Positions 39,057-48,851 are shown, counted from the stretch's first letter. The stretch: DNA of 64,000 bases from Nitrosopolaris sp035691865 (GCA_035691865.1 DASSIM010000023.1:62001-126000), one strand, 5' to 3'. Translations and numbers: made by a program. Notes: generated by a model not told the origin, from the letters alone.

Positions 39057-39825
39057 GTTTTAGTTATCTTGTTTATTCATTTATTAGCGCGTATTTTAAT
39101 ATTCTAAATGTATTCAAGTGATTTTGTAGCTACATTCTGCTCCCAATTACACAAGGCGCTTCCCTCATGTCCATAATGAAATACATCCTTCAGTAGCTAT
39201 GTCCCGAAACCATGGATGGTATGGCAGGGTATACATTGCTATTTCATAGTCTATAATCCCAGATCGTCACCTGGCGAATGTATAGAGTGTTAAAAAAGTA
39301 CTTCAAAGAGGACATTGTTACTCATAAGATCGGCACAATAGCAAATCTTGCGCTGATATGGATGTAGAATACTTTAGTATAAGAGAAATTTAGCCTCCTT
39401 CATAAGTAACTGGCTATGTTCGTATAATCCGTTATCATTTTCAACACATATTCTGATACTTCGCAGATTCAAATAAAGATAATCAAACAAAACTATTATG
39501 GTGCAGGACATGCATCACAATGTATGGTCTTACGTTGTCGTTGTCTAGAGTTTTATTAATACCGAAGCAACACTAGTCAAGCCACTCGTTAATAATGATA
39601 ACGGACTACTACGCAATGCGGGTGCTTTATTTCTTGTCCTATTGGTCGTGGTCTTTTCTTGAGCGTGTCCTGCGCCTTCTGCCATTAACCAAGTGCAATC
39701 TCACATCGAGTTTCATATATTGATTGAACCAAAATGGCTTATGCTTATCTCCACGCGTCTTTGTTGCACATAGTTCCTATCCTCAAGTTATTTGTTCATC
39801 GAACGACAACATGTATATATAGACA
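39057..39825. other. Long intergenic region (769 bases)
   Basis: No gene seen. ACATGTATATATAG at 39809-39822 is a TATA-like element just upstream of 39826. Confidence 0.4.
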
Positions 39826-40416
39826 ATGTATTCTTTGCTATTGACAAGGCAGGAGCGTCATAGCGAATTGACTGAATTCATTCACTTATTGTCCATACCT
39901 TCTTGGGCAATCAATTCACATTTATCGAATAAGAATGAAGAAAAAGAAAAACAACGACAAGTGGTAAAGAAATCAACCCGAGCCCTTCTTACCCTTGAGG
40001 ACGTATGTCCTGTATGGTCCAAGAAAATAAGGCACCCATTTGACGAAACAGACAAGTCTATCATGTCAAGCGATTCTAAATACTGTTTAGTAGGCGAAGC
40101 TTGGGGATTTAGCGGAAGACATGCAGGTTACTATATTGCTCCTCTCATTCCTTTTTTTGGGTGCTGGACTTGTGTAATGTTTGGACATACTATGGGAAGA
40201 CTTTCCCGAAAACGAGAATCACAATCAAGAGATCTCGATCCTATAATTGCGGATTTTCTAAAACATTGGAATGAAAAGCATAAAAATATTACAGAGAAGC
40301 TGAATCATGGAAGGAAAAAGCGCATCATTTTCTATCGATGTTATTATGACAAGCTTAGAAAAAATTTGATAGGCATGAAAAGAGCAGTTTACAAGATTGT
40401 TTTAAATAATGTCTAG
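39826..40416 (+). CDS. Unknown protein of a two-gene overlap pair
   Basis: A 196-residue protein. Residues 1-70 are helical and charged. The core YCLVGEAWGFSGRHAGYY (about 86-103) is followed by an aromatic/Cys-rich hydrophobic stretch IAPLIPFFGCWTCVMFGHTM, then a highly basic helical tail (RKKRIIFYRCYYDKLRKN). The first residues may be untranslated, because a TATA-like box ends only a few bases before the ATG. The gene end overlaps the next start by 8 bases. No family recognised; DNA or RNA binding is possible from the charge. Confidence 0.55.
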   Translation: MYSLLLTRQERHSELTEFIHLLSIPSWAINSHLSNKNEEKEKQRQVVKKSTRALLTLEDVCPVWSKKIRHPFDETDKSIMSSDSKYCLVGEAWGFSGRHAGYYIAPLIPFFGCWTCVMFGHTMGRLSRKRESQSRDLDPIIADFLKHWNEKHKNITEKLNHGRKKRIIFYRCYYDKLRKNLIGMKRAVYKIVLNNV

Positions 40417-40597
40417 TGAAGATCAAAAGGAAAGTCAATCAGGTGCAGATACCCTTCTAACCCTGTCAAACATTCAGTATCTCGTAGAAGGACTGGATTC
40501 GTTACTACAAACCAATCTCGATGGGTATAAACGGGCAAAAGTTATCAAATTGAGAGACGAACTATCGGCATATATTAGCAATATGTTTAGTGACTAA
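40409..40597 (+). CDS. Small helical protein overlapping the previous gene
   Basis: A 62-residue acidic protein (MSSEDQKESQSGADTLLTLS ... LRDELSAYISNMFSD), all helix. Its ATG lies 8 bases inside the preceding gene, in another phase, which implies translational coupling. An acidic partner for the very basic upstream protein is plausible: together they look like a two-component complex. No family recognised. Confidence 0.6.
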   Translation: MSSEDQKESQSGADTLLTLSNIQYLVEGLDSLLQTNLDGYKRAKVIKLRDELSAYISNMFSD

Positions 40598-41035
40598 AAC
40601 ATTACGTTTGATTCTCGGTTCCGGGAAGAATGTCTATCGGTTCTCAATCGACAGCAACTGTAATATCTCTCTATTTGATTTTATGGCTTAGCCTGCAAGT
40701 ATAAAATCATCCTAATGTTTGTAATCTGCGTAGCCTTTCATACTGACAAACTCAGCTAGCATTTTGAAGCTTCCCGAATTCTAAAGAATAGTTAAGTCGA
40801 ATAAGCCGTCTGAAACGACTGCGTGAGGTGCTGTTTGAAATGCTCCTCACAAATCCCTGTCTTTGGCCACTACACCCATTGTCATCTTCGTTGGTATATC
40901 TTGACGTACGTCATCTACAGAAACAATACGTAAGTTACTCATATGTAGGCAGTGTAGCTATGATGCCTGAAAATGTGGAACCTATGCAGCTATTGATCTT
41001 GTCCTTGATTTTCTTTTATCTATAGATAATTTCTG
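40598..41035. other. Intergenic (438 bases)
   Basis: A plus-strand frame at 40828-41025 has no motif. Nothing else seen. Confidence 0.35.
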
Positions 41036-41490
41036 CGCCGACCACAATCTCTGCAGCATTAAGGAAAATTCGTGCCTCCTTTGAATGATAATTTGAACGT
41101 GTTGATTCAGATGTCGCTGTTGCTGTTATCGCTGCAATGGCATCGATCGAACTTTTGCGGTTTGCCATCCACGAATCTTTGGCAACATTTCACAATTCCT
41201 TTAAGCAAATCTAGTGATTCGGCTAGTACATATCTTGTTCCACATGGAACTAAAGCCATCACGGCTTCTGGGTTTATCGGTTTCAAGAAAGGGAATGTCG
41301 GAGTAGTTCGGCCGTTAACACTATTATTTCCTAATGATAGTTCTCCGAAGAAGCCGTTTGCAACTTCATTTGTAGTTCCATCGTCTCCCAATGTGACAAT
41401 TTTATTGAATTTAGAAAATTTCTTGTCAAAGTGGTTCCATCAACAGATTTTTGCCAACTGTAGGATTCACTATAATACTGTATCAGTACT
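41036..41490 (-). pseudogene. Decayed gene, at least two frame changes
   Basis: The minus strand reads SYSWQKSVDGTT, then in another phase FDKKFSKFNKIVTLGDDGTT, continuing ELSLGNNSVNGRTTPTFPFL, AVMALVPCGTRYVLAESLDL and KCCQRFVDGKPQKFDR. It then switches phase again to SIDAIAAITATATSESTRSN and IFLNAAEIVVGAEIIY. The chain is convincing as a former gene. An ATG-equivalent TTG at 41391 would give a 94-residue fragment. Function unknown. Confidence 0.4.
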
Positions 41491-41634
41491 TTTCTGTTCT
41501 TGATTCATCTGTATATGATGTCACATCTTGTAGTCAATGGTTCATTGGTTGTTCTTCCTTCTTGTGGGTATCCTGGGCGTTTCCAGGAAACTTTAATGGG
41601 ATCACAGAAAGAAAAAAGGCAGTTTCGTGGTCAT

Positions 41635-41778
41635 TTAGGTTAAGGCATCTTTTACTTTTACTTTAGCTTTGTTGAGGTTTTCAGAGCTAGGTTTGCCTTT
41701 CGCATGATCTTCTTCAGTCTTCAATTTCGCCTCAGCATCCTGGCCTGCATTCTTCAGTTTTTTTGCAATATCAGTCAT
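41635..41778 (-). CDS. Small charged helical protein (CsbD-like at best)
   Basis: A 47-residue frame, MTDIAKKLKNAGQDAEAKLK then EEDHAKGKPSSENLNKAKVK and a short end. All Lys/Glu/Asp/Ala helix with no Cys or aromatics. Length and composition recall CsbD-type stress proteins, but the signature is weak. TATA-like sequences lie in the 40 bases upstream (GTATTAAATAGTG). Confidence 0.6.
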   Translation of the reverse strand: MTDIAKKLKNAGQDAEAKLKTEEDHAKGKPSSENLNKAKVKVKDALT

Positions 41779-41929
41779 ACAAGCTCTATATAGCATACAC
41801 TATTTAATACACTTTCATAAAGGTCGGCGGTTGTCCTGGAAATAGTCTGCCGTCATTCATAAATCGCCATTAATATTCAAGGAGAGAAGCATCTCACATA
41901 ATTCTAACGAGAAAAGAATGGCTTACATG

Positions 41930-43105
41930 TTATGCCAACCACTCCGCTAATCTACTTCGTTCAAAATCAATTTTCTTTTCATATAGTTCTTGCGATGGTG
42001 TTTCAAGCTTAGTGATGGGATTTGGTTCGTTGTAAAAATCTGCAAAAATATATCCTGCCTTTTTACCTCCTATTTCCATAAAGCAATAACCTTTGCCATC
42101 AAACCGAGGATTCTGTGATTTATTATTATTTGTTATTTCATCAATGATTTGCTGTGATACTACTTTGGCTTCTGCTTCTGCAAATATACCGGCTTTAGGA
42201 ATTGCAACGTTTTGATTAACTTTAATTTCTGTAATATCGCCTATGGCAAAAACCTTTTCATAATTTGTTCTAAGAGTAAACTTGTCCACATTGATCCAAT
42301 ATTCTCCTGCCTTCAATAGACCAGGACAATTTGTTACCATCTTAGGGGTTTTGTGTGGTGGAATACCTATCAGCACATCATAATCCATCCTGGTTCCATT
42401 TCCAAATTCTAATTCCTCATTTGATACTCTTTTTAGCTTATGAAGTGGATGGAAATTGATATTGCGTCCATTGAGCAAGTTGATAACATTTTGACTTATC
42501 GTCGGTCCAGCAACAGGCAATGCAATCTGCGTAGGAGTATATAGATCCATCTCAATAGAGTCTCTTATTCCACTCTGAGTTAGGATATCATCAATAATTA
42601 ACGATGCTTCATATGGCGCGGGGGGGCATTTATAGGGTATATCTGTTATACAAATCGCCAATTTACCATTTTTTAATGCAAGTATTTTTTCTCTTAATTT
42701 CGGAACTTGTGCTACGTCGTATAAATTAAATCCTCCGTTCTCCGTAAAGCCATTTACTTGTTCAATTGCAAAGTCGACGCCCAATCCTAGGATCAAGTAA
42801 TCATATTCAATTTTCTTACTTAATTTCGTTGTAACGATATTTTTATGAAAGTCTATCTGGATGACCTCATCATGTAGAAATTCAATTCCCTTGTTCTTTA
42901 AATTACTTAAAGAAATTTTAGACTCTTCTAACCTTCTGTTTCCAGCTAGTATCCATAAATTTACAATTCCCATCAAAAAGAAGTCTTTTTTATCAATAAC
43001 TACAATCTGATGTTTTGCTGAAAGACCTCTTCTCAACATATTAGCAGCCGTTAAGCCTCCGAATCCTGCGCCTAAGATCACGATACGACTACGTGCCTCT
43101 AACAA
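41930..43105 (-). CDS. FAD/NAD(P)-dependent oxidoreductase (SQR/NDH-2-like)
   Basis: A 391-residue flavoprotein. The FAD loop is GAGFGGLTAANML (12-24), the second Rossmann strand includes YDYLILGLGVD, and the final FAD motif is VFAIGDITEI (about 296-305). IPYKCPPAPYEASL (156-169) matches the sulfide:quinone oxidoreductase family, but Cys152 and Cys160 are close together and the N-terminal redox Cys seen in true SQRs is missing. The C-terminus has an amphipathic helix pattern suitable for membrane attachment. It likely passes electrons from NADH or sulfide to quinone; the substrate is open. Confidence 0.8.
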   Translation of the reverse strand: MLEARSRIVILGAGFGGLTAANMLRRGLSAKHQIVVIDKKDFFLMGIVNLWILAGNRRLEESKISLSNLKNKGIEFLHDEVIQIDFHKNIVTTKLSKKIEYDYLILGLGVDFAIEQVNGFTENGGFNLYDVAQVPKLREKILALKNGKLAICITDIPYKCPPAPYEASLIIDDILTQSGIRDSIEMDLYTPTQIALPVAGPTISQNVINLLNGRNINFHPLHKLKRVSNEELEFGNGTRMDYDVLIGIPPHKTPKMVTNCPGLLKAGEYWINVDKFTLRTNYEKVFAIGDITEIKVNQNVAIPKAGIFAEAEAKVVSQQIIDEITNNNKSQNPRFDGKGYCFMEIGGKKAGYIFADFYNEPNPITKLETPSQELYEKKIDFERSRLAEWLA

Positions 43106-43221
43106 CTAACAAAGTACAATAACTTCTAACCTCATGTAAAAAGATTGTTATTAGGAATAATGTATCTCATTGTGTGTATAGCTTTTATTTTTCTTGATAG
43201 TCTTCTAGATAATACGTCAAT

Positions 43222-43332
43222 TTATGATTTTTTGAATTTCTCTAGCCCTAACAAATCTGATCTCGCCTGTTTCTTCACCTGTGTAGTACGTAACTTCCAA
43301 CGGTCATGTTTACCAACTTCAGCACAATCCAT
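43222..43332 (-). CDS. Small basic protein (candidate)
   Basis: A 36-residue frame, MDCAEVGKHDRWKLRTTQVK then KQARSDLLGLEKFKKS. It has a mixed charged helix pattern and no chance-like composition. It is preceded by an unrelated ATG-TAG. The opposite plus-strand frame (43145-43348) is Cys/Phe-rich and looks like its shadow. Confidence 0.4.
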   Translation of the reverse strand: MDCAEVGKHDRWKLRTTQVKKQARSDLLGLEKFKKS

Positions 43333-43521
43333 GACGCCTAAATCATAATTCCTTACAGAATTTTAATATTTAGCAATTATTGATTTAAAACGGGGATTTA
43401 ACGAATAGATTCGAAGACAGAGGTAAGAAACTATTCACGGAACTATCGGAGCCTCTCCCCCTCTCGGTGACGTACTCTACCCTTTATTAAGTTGTGAAAC
43501 CTTTCTGTACTGTTAGAGCAC

Positions 43522-43788
43522 ATGCATGAATATCTTACATTGTATAATAACAATCGATCCTATGGCGAATGTATAGAATGTAATAAAAGAACGCCTCATA
43601 TTTGCGTTAACTGCAATTATTGTTACTCATGTCATCCGAAGATGGAGAGGGTTGAGAAAGAAGAAGAAGCGAAGAAATTGGCTAAATATCTATATAGTCA
43701 GAATAATAATCAAAAACGAGCACGACAACCACAGTATCCAATAACATTTGTAACCTATGCGATATCAAGAACAAGACCAACTGTTTAG
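43522..43788 (+). CDS. Cys-rich zinc-finger protein
   Basis: An 88-residue protein. CIECNKRTPHICVNCNYCYS (17-36) then CHPKME gives C-x2-C ... C-x2-C-x2-C-x2-C, enough for one or two zinc sites near the N-terminus. A basic, Gln/Asn-rich helix follows, and the tail (PITFVTYAISRTRPTV) is basic. Nucleic-acid binding is plausible. It stands alone. Confidence 0.65.
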   Translation: MHEYLTLYNNNRSYGECIECNKRTPHICVNCNYCYSCHPKMERVEKEEEAKKLAKYLYSQNNNQKRARQPQYPITFVTYAISRTRPTV

Positions 43789-44329
43789 TTGATTTCGCTA
43801 TTTGGGTAGGACGATTCCTTCTTTTCGAAATGCTACTGTAGTAGAAGAAAAGGCATTCGGAAATCAGACAATTCTGACAGAAAAATATTTGATCAAATAC
43901 TTTCGGTAGCTCCTATGTATAATTCCGCGTCGTCTTATAATACCAAGCCTGCAAAGATACAGCTGGTCTTGATATCCATAATATTCCATCAATAGATACA
44001 ACTTGGAAAGCTGTCTAAAGAAATTGAAGAAATTGAACGGAAGAGGTAGCAGCCAAACATTATCAGTGAAATAAGTCTACCAACAAGTTGATGAAACAGA
44101 CATTGTAAATTCCAACTGATTTGTTCAGTCTAGACATACCGTGAAGTCTGATAGGGGCAGGTGAACAGGAGCATAATATTCTAAAATGAATACCAAAAAA
44201 CTTCGATATTATTCTGAATTTATTACAATGGGAATGGACTCTACCTTTTATAACAAAAATTAATTCTAACATGAGTGAAGGAACAATAAATGAATCTTAA
44301 AATATTCAAAATACATTTCATGATTAAGA
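43789..44329. other. Intergenic (541 bases)
   Basis: No gene seen. The N-terminus of the M3 peptidase relic may have been lost here. Confidence 0.35.
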
Positions 44330-45811
44330 TTGAACCTTAAACAATGGTGTGAGCTAGATGAGCGTATATATATTGCAGATACAGATGAGCAATATAAACA
44401 GTATGCCGGATTTGATTACAGTGAAAAATTAATAGAAAAGCTAGCTGAACTCAAACTATGTAATTCAAAGATCTTCATTGGCTTTTTTCCGTATCCAAGA
44501 GCTCTACTTCTTGGTGCTATAGAAAATACAGCTTATTCTGAAAAACAAGAAGCTTGAACTGGAATTACATAATACAAGAAATACGAAAATAATCTCCTCA
44601 AAACACAAGTTCAAAGATTCTTTTGTCAACTGGAGTACTTGGCGACAATTCAATAGTCTTAAAAAAAATCAGGCAAATAGGAAAGAAGTGTTTGATGAAT
44701 TTATTGCAAAAACTAAATATATATCACCCATTATTGATAGCCGATTTTCCTCAATAAAACGAATTTACAGAGAACTTCAAATCGTTACGGATACTAAAGA
44801 CGCTAATAAGATATCTCCACTTTCTAGCTATCTAGAAAATGAAAATATGTCATACAATCAACTGATTGAGTTTATAAAATCCATAGGGAATAGAGCCAAG
44901 AAACCATTCAGAGATGCATTGACTAACATTAGTAAAAAAAATACTCGGTAGAGAACCAGAGTATTATGACGACTTTTATTTCTTCAGGAATAAAGTGTTT
45001 TCCGGCCTAGATACCAATTTTTTGTCCATAGATCCCCTTATTGTGAGAAAGATTCTGACGTTCATGCAATTCGATCTATCCAAATTCGTGTTTGACACTG
45101 AAAGCAGGAAAAATAAGTATCCATCACCAATCTGCTTCTTTGTACAGATACCAAACGATATTCGTATCCTCTATAAGCAAGAAAGCCCATATTTTGATCT
45201 TCAAGGATGTTTCCATGAATCTGGTCATGCCATGCATGCAAGTTCCATAGACGCAAACAACGAGTATTGGAATAAATACGGAATTCCAATGGGCATAGCA
45301 GAGATATTTTCGATCTTTCTTGAGAGACTGACAAAAAATCCTGTCTATATACGATCATTGCTTCCTTCAGCTAAAGGAAATATTGATGACATCGTCAGCG
45401 AAATAGCATCGAGAAATAAGTTTATGGAATTATTTTTTGTTACATTTTACACTGCATTCATTGATGAAATTAGATTACTGGAAAAAAAATTTATCATTAG
45501 ATGAGGCGAGGAAAGTATATTCTGCTCTAATCAAAGAGTATGTTGGATTTGAGATACCAGGAGAATATTGGTTATTACATCACATTCTTCCGGAAGCAAT
45601 AATGTATGTGCCCAGCTACTTACTAGCAGCAATAAGAGCTGCTGAATTGGATATTTATATGCAAAATAGATTTGGAGATAAATGGTGGACAGAAAGAGAG
45701 TCAGGCAAAAATCTTATGGAAATTATGAAGCCAGGCGCAAACATAGATTTATCACTATTCTCAAAACTTGATAGTACTACTTATATGAAAGGGATCACGG
45801 ATCCAGTGTAG
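44330..45811 (+). pseudogene. M3-family metallopeptidase broken by three one-base frame changes
   Basis: Four successive frames join into one protein of about 490 residues. The zinc site FHESGHAMH (HExxH) is near 45211, followed by MGIAEIFSIFLERL, where the Glu in AEIF is the third ligand: this is the oligoendopeptidase F/M3 pattern. Breaks are at about 44546 (run AAAAAC), about 44936 (eight A) and about 45480 (eight A). Removing one A at each restores the frame: SENKKLELEL, SKKILGREPEYY and LLEKNLSLDEARK. The N-terminus begins at TTG 44330 without a normal upstream extension, so about 60 family residues may be missing. It is either a recent pseudogene or homopolymer sequencing error. Confidence 0.75.
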
Positions 45812-46278
45812 GTATAAAATTGCGGTACGGCATAATATTGTCTGTTAGAACGTACTATTACCACATCTGTATATCATTTTATGGCCAGACGTTCAAACAG
45901 CCAGCTAGCAAAAATATTAGCAACAATAACAATACCACTTAAGAAGAACAATTGGATAGAGAAATTGTTCGAGTAATTGAGGGTATTACTATTGCCAAGT
46001 TGTAGTGCTGTAATGCTTTGTGTACCAAAATAACTAGTATCGATTTCACTCTGAGCGTATCTCAGCTATACGTCTATAAAGTCCTACTTCATTTCTCATA
46101 TTCTTATTTTAGAACCTTGCTGGACATTTTTCTTTTGCTTTCTTGTTGTATGTGTTTCACCAGATCCGATTTGCTTCACAAGACAAGGCCTTCAAGTGGA
46201 ACTGTGGAGTCAAGGATAAAAATTCATCCTACCCGATGGAGCTCGTTTATATTAGGAGGAGAATTACTTACAGAACAG
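45812..46278. other. Intergenic (467 bases) before the TRAM gene
   Basis: The frame of the TRAM gene is open back to 46018 but that stretch is Cys/Phe-rich noise. AGGAGGAG at 46255 could be a distant ribosome site. Confidence 0.4.
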
Positions 46279-46524
46279 ATGAGCTACGGCAGAAATAGCG
46301 GTTATGGAGGCGGTAGAAGCTTTGACAGAGGTTCTACTGCTGCAAAACCAGTCGAAGAAGGGAAGGAATATGAAGTAGACGTTACGGAAATCAGTAGACA
46401 AGGTGACGGGATAGCTAGGGTGGAAGGATTTGTTGTGTTTGTCAAGAATGCAAAAGTTGGACAGAAAGTTAAGATCAGGGTTACTCAAGTAGGAAGTAGA
46501 TTTGGTATAGCAACAGTTGTTTAA
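46279..46524 (+). CDS. TRAM-domain RNA-binding protein
   Basis: An 81-residue protein starting MSYGRNSGYGGGRSFDRG: an RGG-like tail, then a TRAM domain (EGKEYEVDVTEISRQGDGIA ... RVEGFVVFVKNAKVGQKVKI). Archaeal single-TRAM proteins are RNA chaperones that can replace cold-shock proteins. The start at 46279 is chosen because a longer frame to 46018 adds unrelated sequence; AGGAGGAG lies about 18 bases before it. It is likely constitutive. Confidence 0.87.
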   Translation: MSYGRNSGYGGGRSFDRGSTAAKPVEEGKEYEVDVTEISRQGDGIARVEGFVVFVKNAKVGQKVKIRVTQVGSRFGIATVV

Positions 46525-46667
46525 TTACTCTCGTCATTGATATCCACATTTCTTTTTGCAGTCAAAAGTATGAAGTAGCAAAAAATCTCTAATTCTATCT
46601 CTCTCCTACCGCCTTACTCAGAATTGTAGATGTTTTATAGCCTCTAAAAGTCTTGTAATGCTTTCAA

Positions 46668-47152
46668 ATGCATTCAGAAAGTCCAAGCAAATGTATTCCG
46701 AGAACTACTGGGATTATCCAGACACTCAATGCACAGAACTCAACGATTTTCGGACACGGAGGGAGTTCGGGTAAAACGACTATAACAGCTGCAGGGAATA
46801 AGACAATTATACTGATCTCTCCTGGACATAACTCTTGGGAACGCACCTGTTGCCAGTAGCGGTGCCAGCTACTACCCCTGGTGTTAATTTCAATCGAACA
46901 GCTTTCAATAATCTGTATGTTCTCACATTGAAAGGAAAAGCATTCCCAATTAAATATAACATCATAGGCTACAAACTGGTTGGAATTTTGGCAGATAAGG
47001 ATAGAAGTACGTTGGTGTTAGTCCTTAATTGTAATCCGAATGGAGGAAATATTACTACTGAATTAGCTAGAAACTTGATAGACTCCAAAGGAACTTCAAA
47101 TGCTGACACCAAATATCTAATAAAGATAGATAGCAAGGGACTGGATTATTAG
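46668..47152 (+). pseudogene. Broken secreted beta-domain protein
   Basis: The first phase reads IQTLNAQNSTIFGHGGSSGK then TTITAAGNKTIILISPG and stops at 46857. A second phase from about 46835 continues PVAVPATTPGVNFNRTAFNN, then FPIKYNIIGYKLVGILADKD and NPNGGNITTELARNLIDSKG. The second part matches a beta domain common at the C-terminus of thaumarchaeal extracellular proteins (IPYxIxGGKLxxxxADxDxxSL). There is no signal peptide in phase, so the gene is broken by a frame change and probably truncated at the 5' end. Confidence 0.5.
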
Positions 47153-47395
47153 GAGGTAGCCAACAACTTGAATGCAAGGATATTATCTATTTACTTTAGC
47201 AAAGACAATAGATTTGTGTGCATAATAGGAACTCAAATGTCATCGTAGTGCAAAGTTTCGTAATTACAACCGGCAACTATTAGCAGAGCGATGTGATAGT
47301 AAGCAGCAGCAAATCAAAATAAAGAGATCTTAGAACATTTTTTTTGAACTGCCGGGCTATGGTCTTTATATAATATGTACTCAAATAGGTAACTA

Positions 47396-47866
47396 ATGCA
47401 AAAAAATCCAAAGTTTGTAATTGTCAGTACGGGATTCCTGGCAGCCGCATTGATACTTGGTACGTTAACTACTGCGATAACGTTTTCTACTCCACTAGCA
47501 TCAGGTTTGATTCTGATGCCAGGTAATCAAACTAGTAGTACTGGTGGAAAGAATATGACGATTCCTGGAGGTAACATGACATTTGTAGGTAACATGATGC
47601 CTGGAAAAAAAATGACGATTCCTGGAGGTAACATGACATTCGGAGCATCTCTTCAGAACGCTAAAATGCACTTGACGGAAGCTAGAATGGATCTAAAGAC
47701 TGGTAATACGAAAGGAACGATGATGCAGCTAAATCTAACTGCTCAAGCGATAAAGATGCATGAACAAGAAATTAAGAGTTTGATGATGGAGGTAAAAAGC
47801 ATGATGATGGGGATGAAGGATAACGCGACCTCTCATCACGCGATGTCCAAGAATGCAACTTCATGA
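47396..47866 (+). CDS. Secreted Met-rich protein with internal repeat
   Basis: A 156-residue protein. The signal peptide (7-36, ending TPLASG) precedes a repeat region in which MTIPGGNMTF occurs twice (54-63 and 73-82) with MPG variants around it. A helical second half follows with MMMEVKSMMMGM-type Met clusters and a His-rich end (SHHAMSKNATS). About one residue in six is Met. Such Met/His clusters bind copper(I) or silver(I) in bacterial periplasmic proteins, so a copper-buffering role at the cell surface is an inference. It stands alone. Confidence 0.65.
   Translation: MQKNPKFVIVSTGFLAAALILGTLTTAITFSTPLASGLILMPGNQTSSTGGKNMTIPGGNMTFVGNMMPGKKMTIPGGNMTFGASLQNAKMHLTEARMDLKTGNTKGTMMQLNLTAQAIKMHEQEIKSLMMEVKSMMMGMKDNATSHHAMSKNATS
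47555..47640 (+). repeat. 29-base direct repeat inside the Met-rich gene
   Basis: ATGACGATTCCTGGAGGTAA plus nine more bases occurs exactly at 47555-47583 and 47612-47640, 57 bases apart, keeping phase. It encodes the repeated MTIPGGNMTF unit. Confidence 0.85.
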
Positions 47867-48127
47867 TAGATTCAAAATAGACCTAATTCGGCATGGTTTG
47901 TGTATATCCTTAAAAGTAATTAGTAAAGGATTCTTCCCATCTTATAATCATAACAAATTTGTAAAGTAATGCCGACAATTGAGTTCTCATTAATGTATCG
48001 TAACGTATCTCCATCGTCAGAGGATTAGCCATTCTTAAGATGGCAGTCTTAGCCAACATGAAAATTTAGGTGTCATTTGAATATGGAATAATCTGGAAAA
48101 AAACCTTAAATCACTCAGATCTAAGCT

Positions 48128-48367
48128 ATGCTCGTGATCGAAAAACCTGGGAGCATTTCAATTACCACTTCGTTCATTGGAGGAGTCGCGGCGGGGGCTC
48201 TGGCTATTGTAATATCGTTGATTGTACGATCATTTGCCGGGGGACCATTCATCCCAGAATTGCCTCCCAGACTCTTTTCTCACTTACACCAGGACAATTT
48301 GAATCCCAAGCCGTGGCGAATTTTGGTCCTAGTGCCGGTGAACTGGATTTTACCGCTTGTCACCTAA
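48128..48367 (+). pseudogene. N-terminal remnant of a membrane-anchored oxidoreductase
   Basis: The frame starts VIEKPGSISITTSFIGGVAA and has a membrane helix (GALAIVISLIVRS), then AGGPFIPELP. A one-base shift near 48262 continues in another phase as ASQTLFSLTPGQFESQAVAN before stopping. The combined sequence resembles the N-terminal membrane part of thaumarchaeal molybdopterin (YedY-like) oxidoreductases as I recall them. The catalytic domain is absent; the ferritin-like gene follows on the other strand. Confidence 0.4.
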
Positions 48368-48380
48368 CACTCCTGCGTTA

Positions 48381-48851
48381 TCATCGTATTCCTAGGGCGT
48401 CTCTCAGATCTATTTCGTGGTCCTGCTCCTCTGCTATTATATCCCTTAATGCTTCAGAAAGAGCAAATTCACCAGCGCGTTCCGCCTGACGGATTCTCTC
48501 TCTGTAGCTCTTGATAGTTTCTTGTTCAGCTCTGAGGTCGATCTCAAGCATCTTCCTTGAATCCTGGGAATATTCTGCCTCTTTGCCTTTCACGGTTGGG
48601 TCTCCGCCTAAGTAGTCGATCTGCCTGGCCACCTCCAAGGCATGTGCGAGTTCCTGCGAAGCGTGATTTTTCAGCTGTTCCGCAATGTCTCCATACTCAG
48701 CACCCTTCAATGTAGAACTGAAGACCACATACTGAATAATCGCTTTGTACTCCCTTGCCAAATCTTCATTAAGTCCTTCTATAATCTCTTTCTTGTTAGA
48801 TGATGATGCTCCCTCAGCGTCAGCTGCTGCAGAATTCGAGCTATTTGACAT
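48381..48851 (-). CDS. Ferritin-like iron-storage/oxidoreductase protein
   Basis: A 156-residue four-helix protein. The di-iron Glu/His pattern is visible: EDLAREYKAIIQYV, then ASQELAHALEVARQ (ExxH), AEQETIKSYRERI and IAEEQDHEIDLRDAL (ExxH). The N-terminus (SSNSAAADAEGASSSNK) is a disordered Ser/Ala linker. It likely oxidises and stores iron or protects against peroxide. The gene is divergent from tatC, sharing a 116-base intergenic region with a palindrome. Confidence 0.85.
   Translation of the reverse strand: MSNSSNSAAADAEGASSSNKKEIIEGLNEDLAREYKAIIQYVVFSSTLKGAEYGDIAEQLKNHASQELAHALEVARQIDYLGGDPTVKGKEAEYSQDSRKMLEIDLRAEQETIKSYRERIRQAERAGEFALSEALRDIIAEEQDHEIDLRDALGIR

Noticed and set aside
39826..40597. 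Classical toxin-antitoxin pair
   Set aside because: The larger protein comes first and is 196 residues; no known toxin or antitoxin fold is visible, so it is only kept as an unknown pair.
41072..41503. 143-codon plus-strand frame
   Set aside because: The minus strand of the same DNA reads more like protein across two phases, so this is likely a shadow of a relic.
43145..43348. 67-codon plus-strand Cys/Phe-rich frame
   Set aside because: It is the opposite strand of a more plausible small basic protein.
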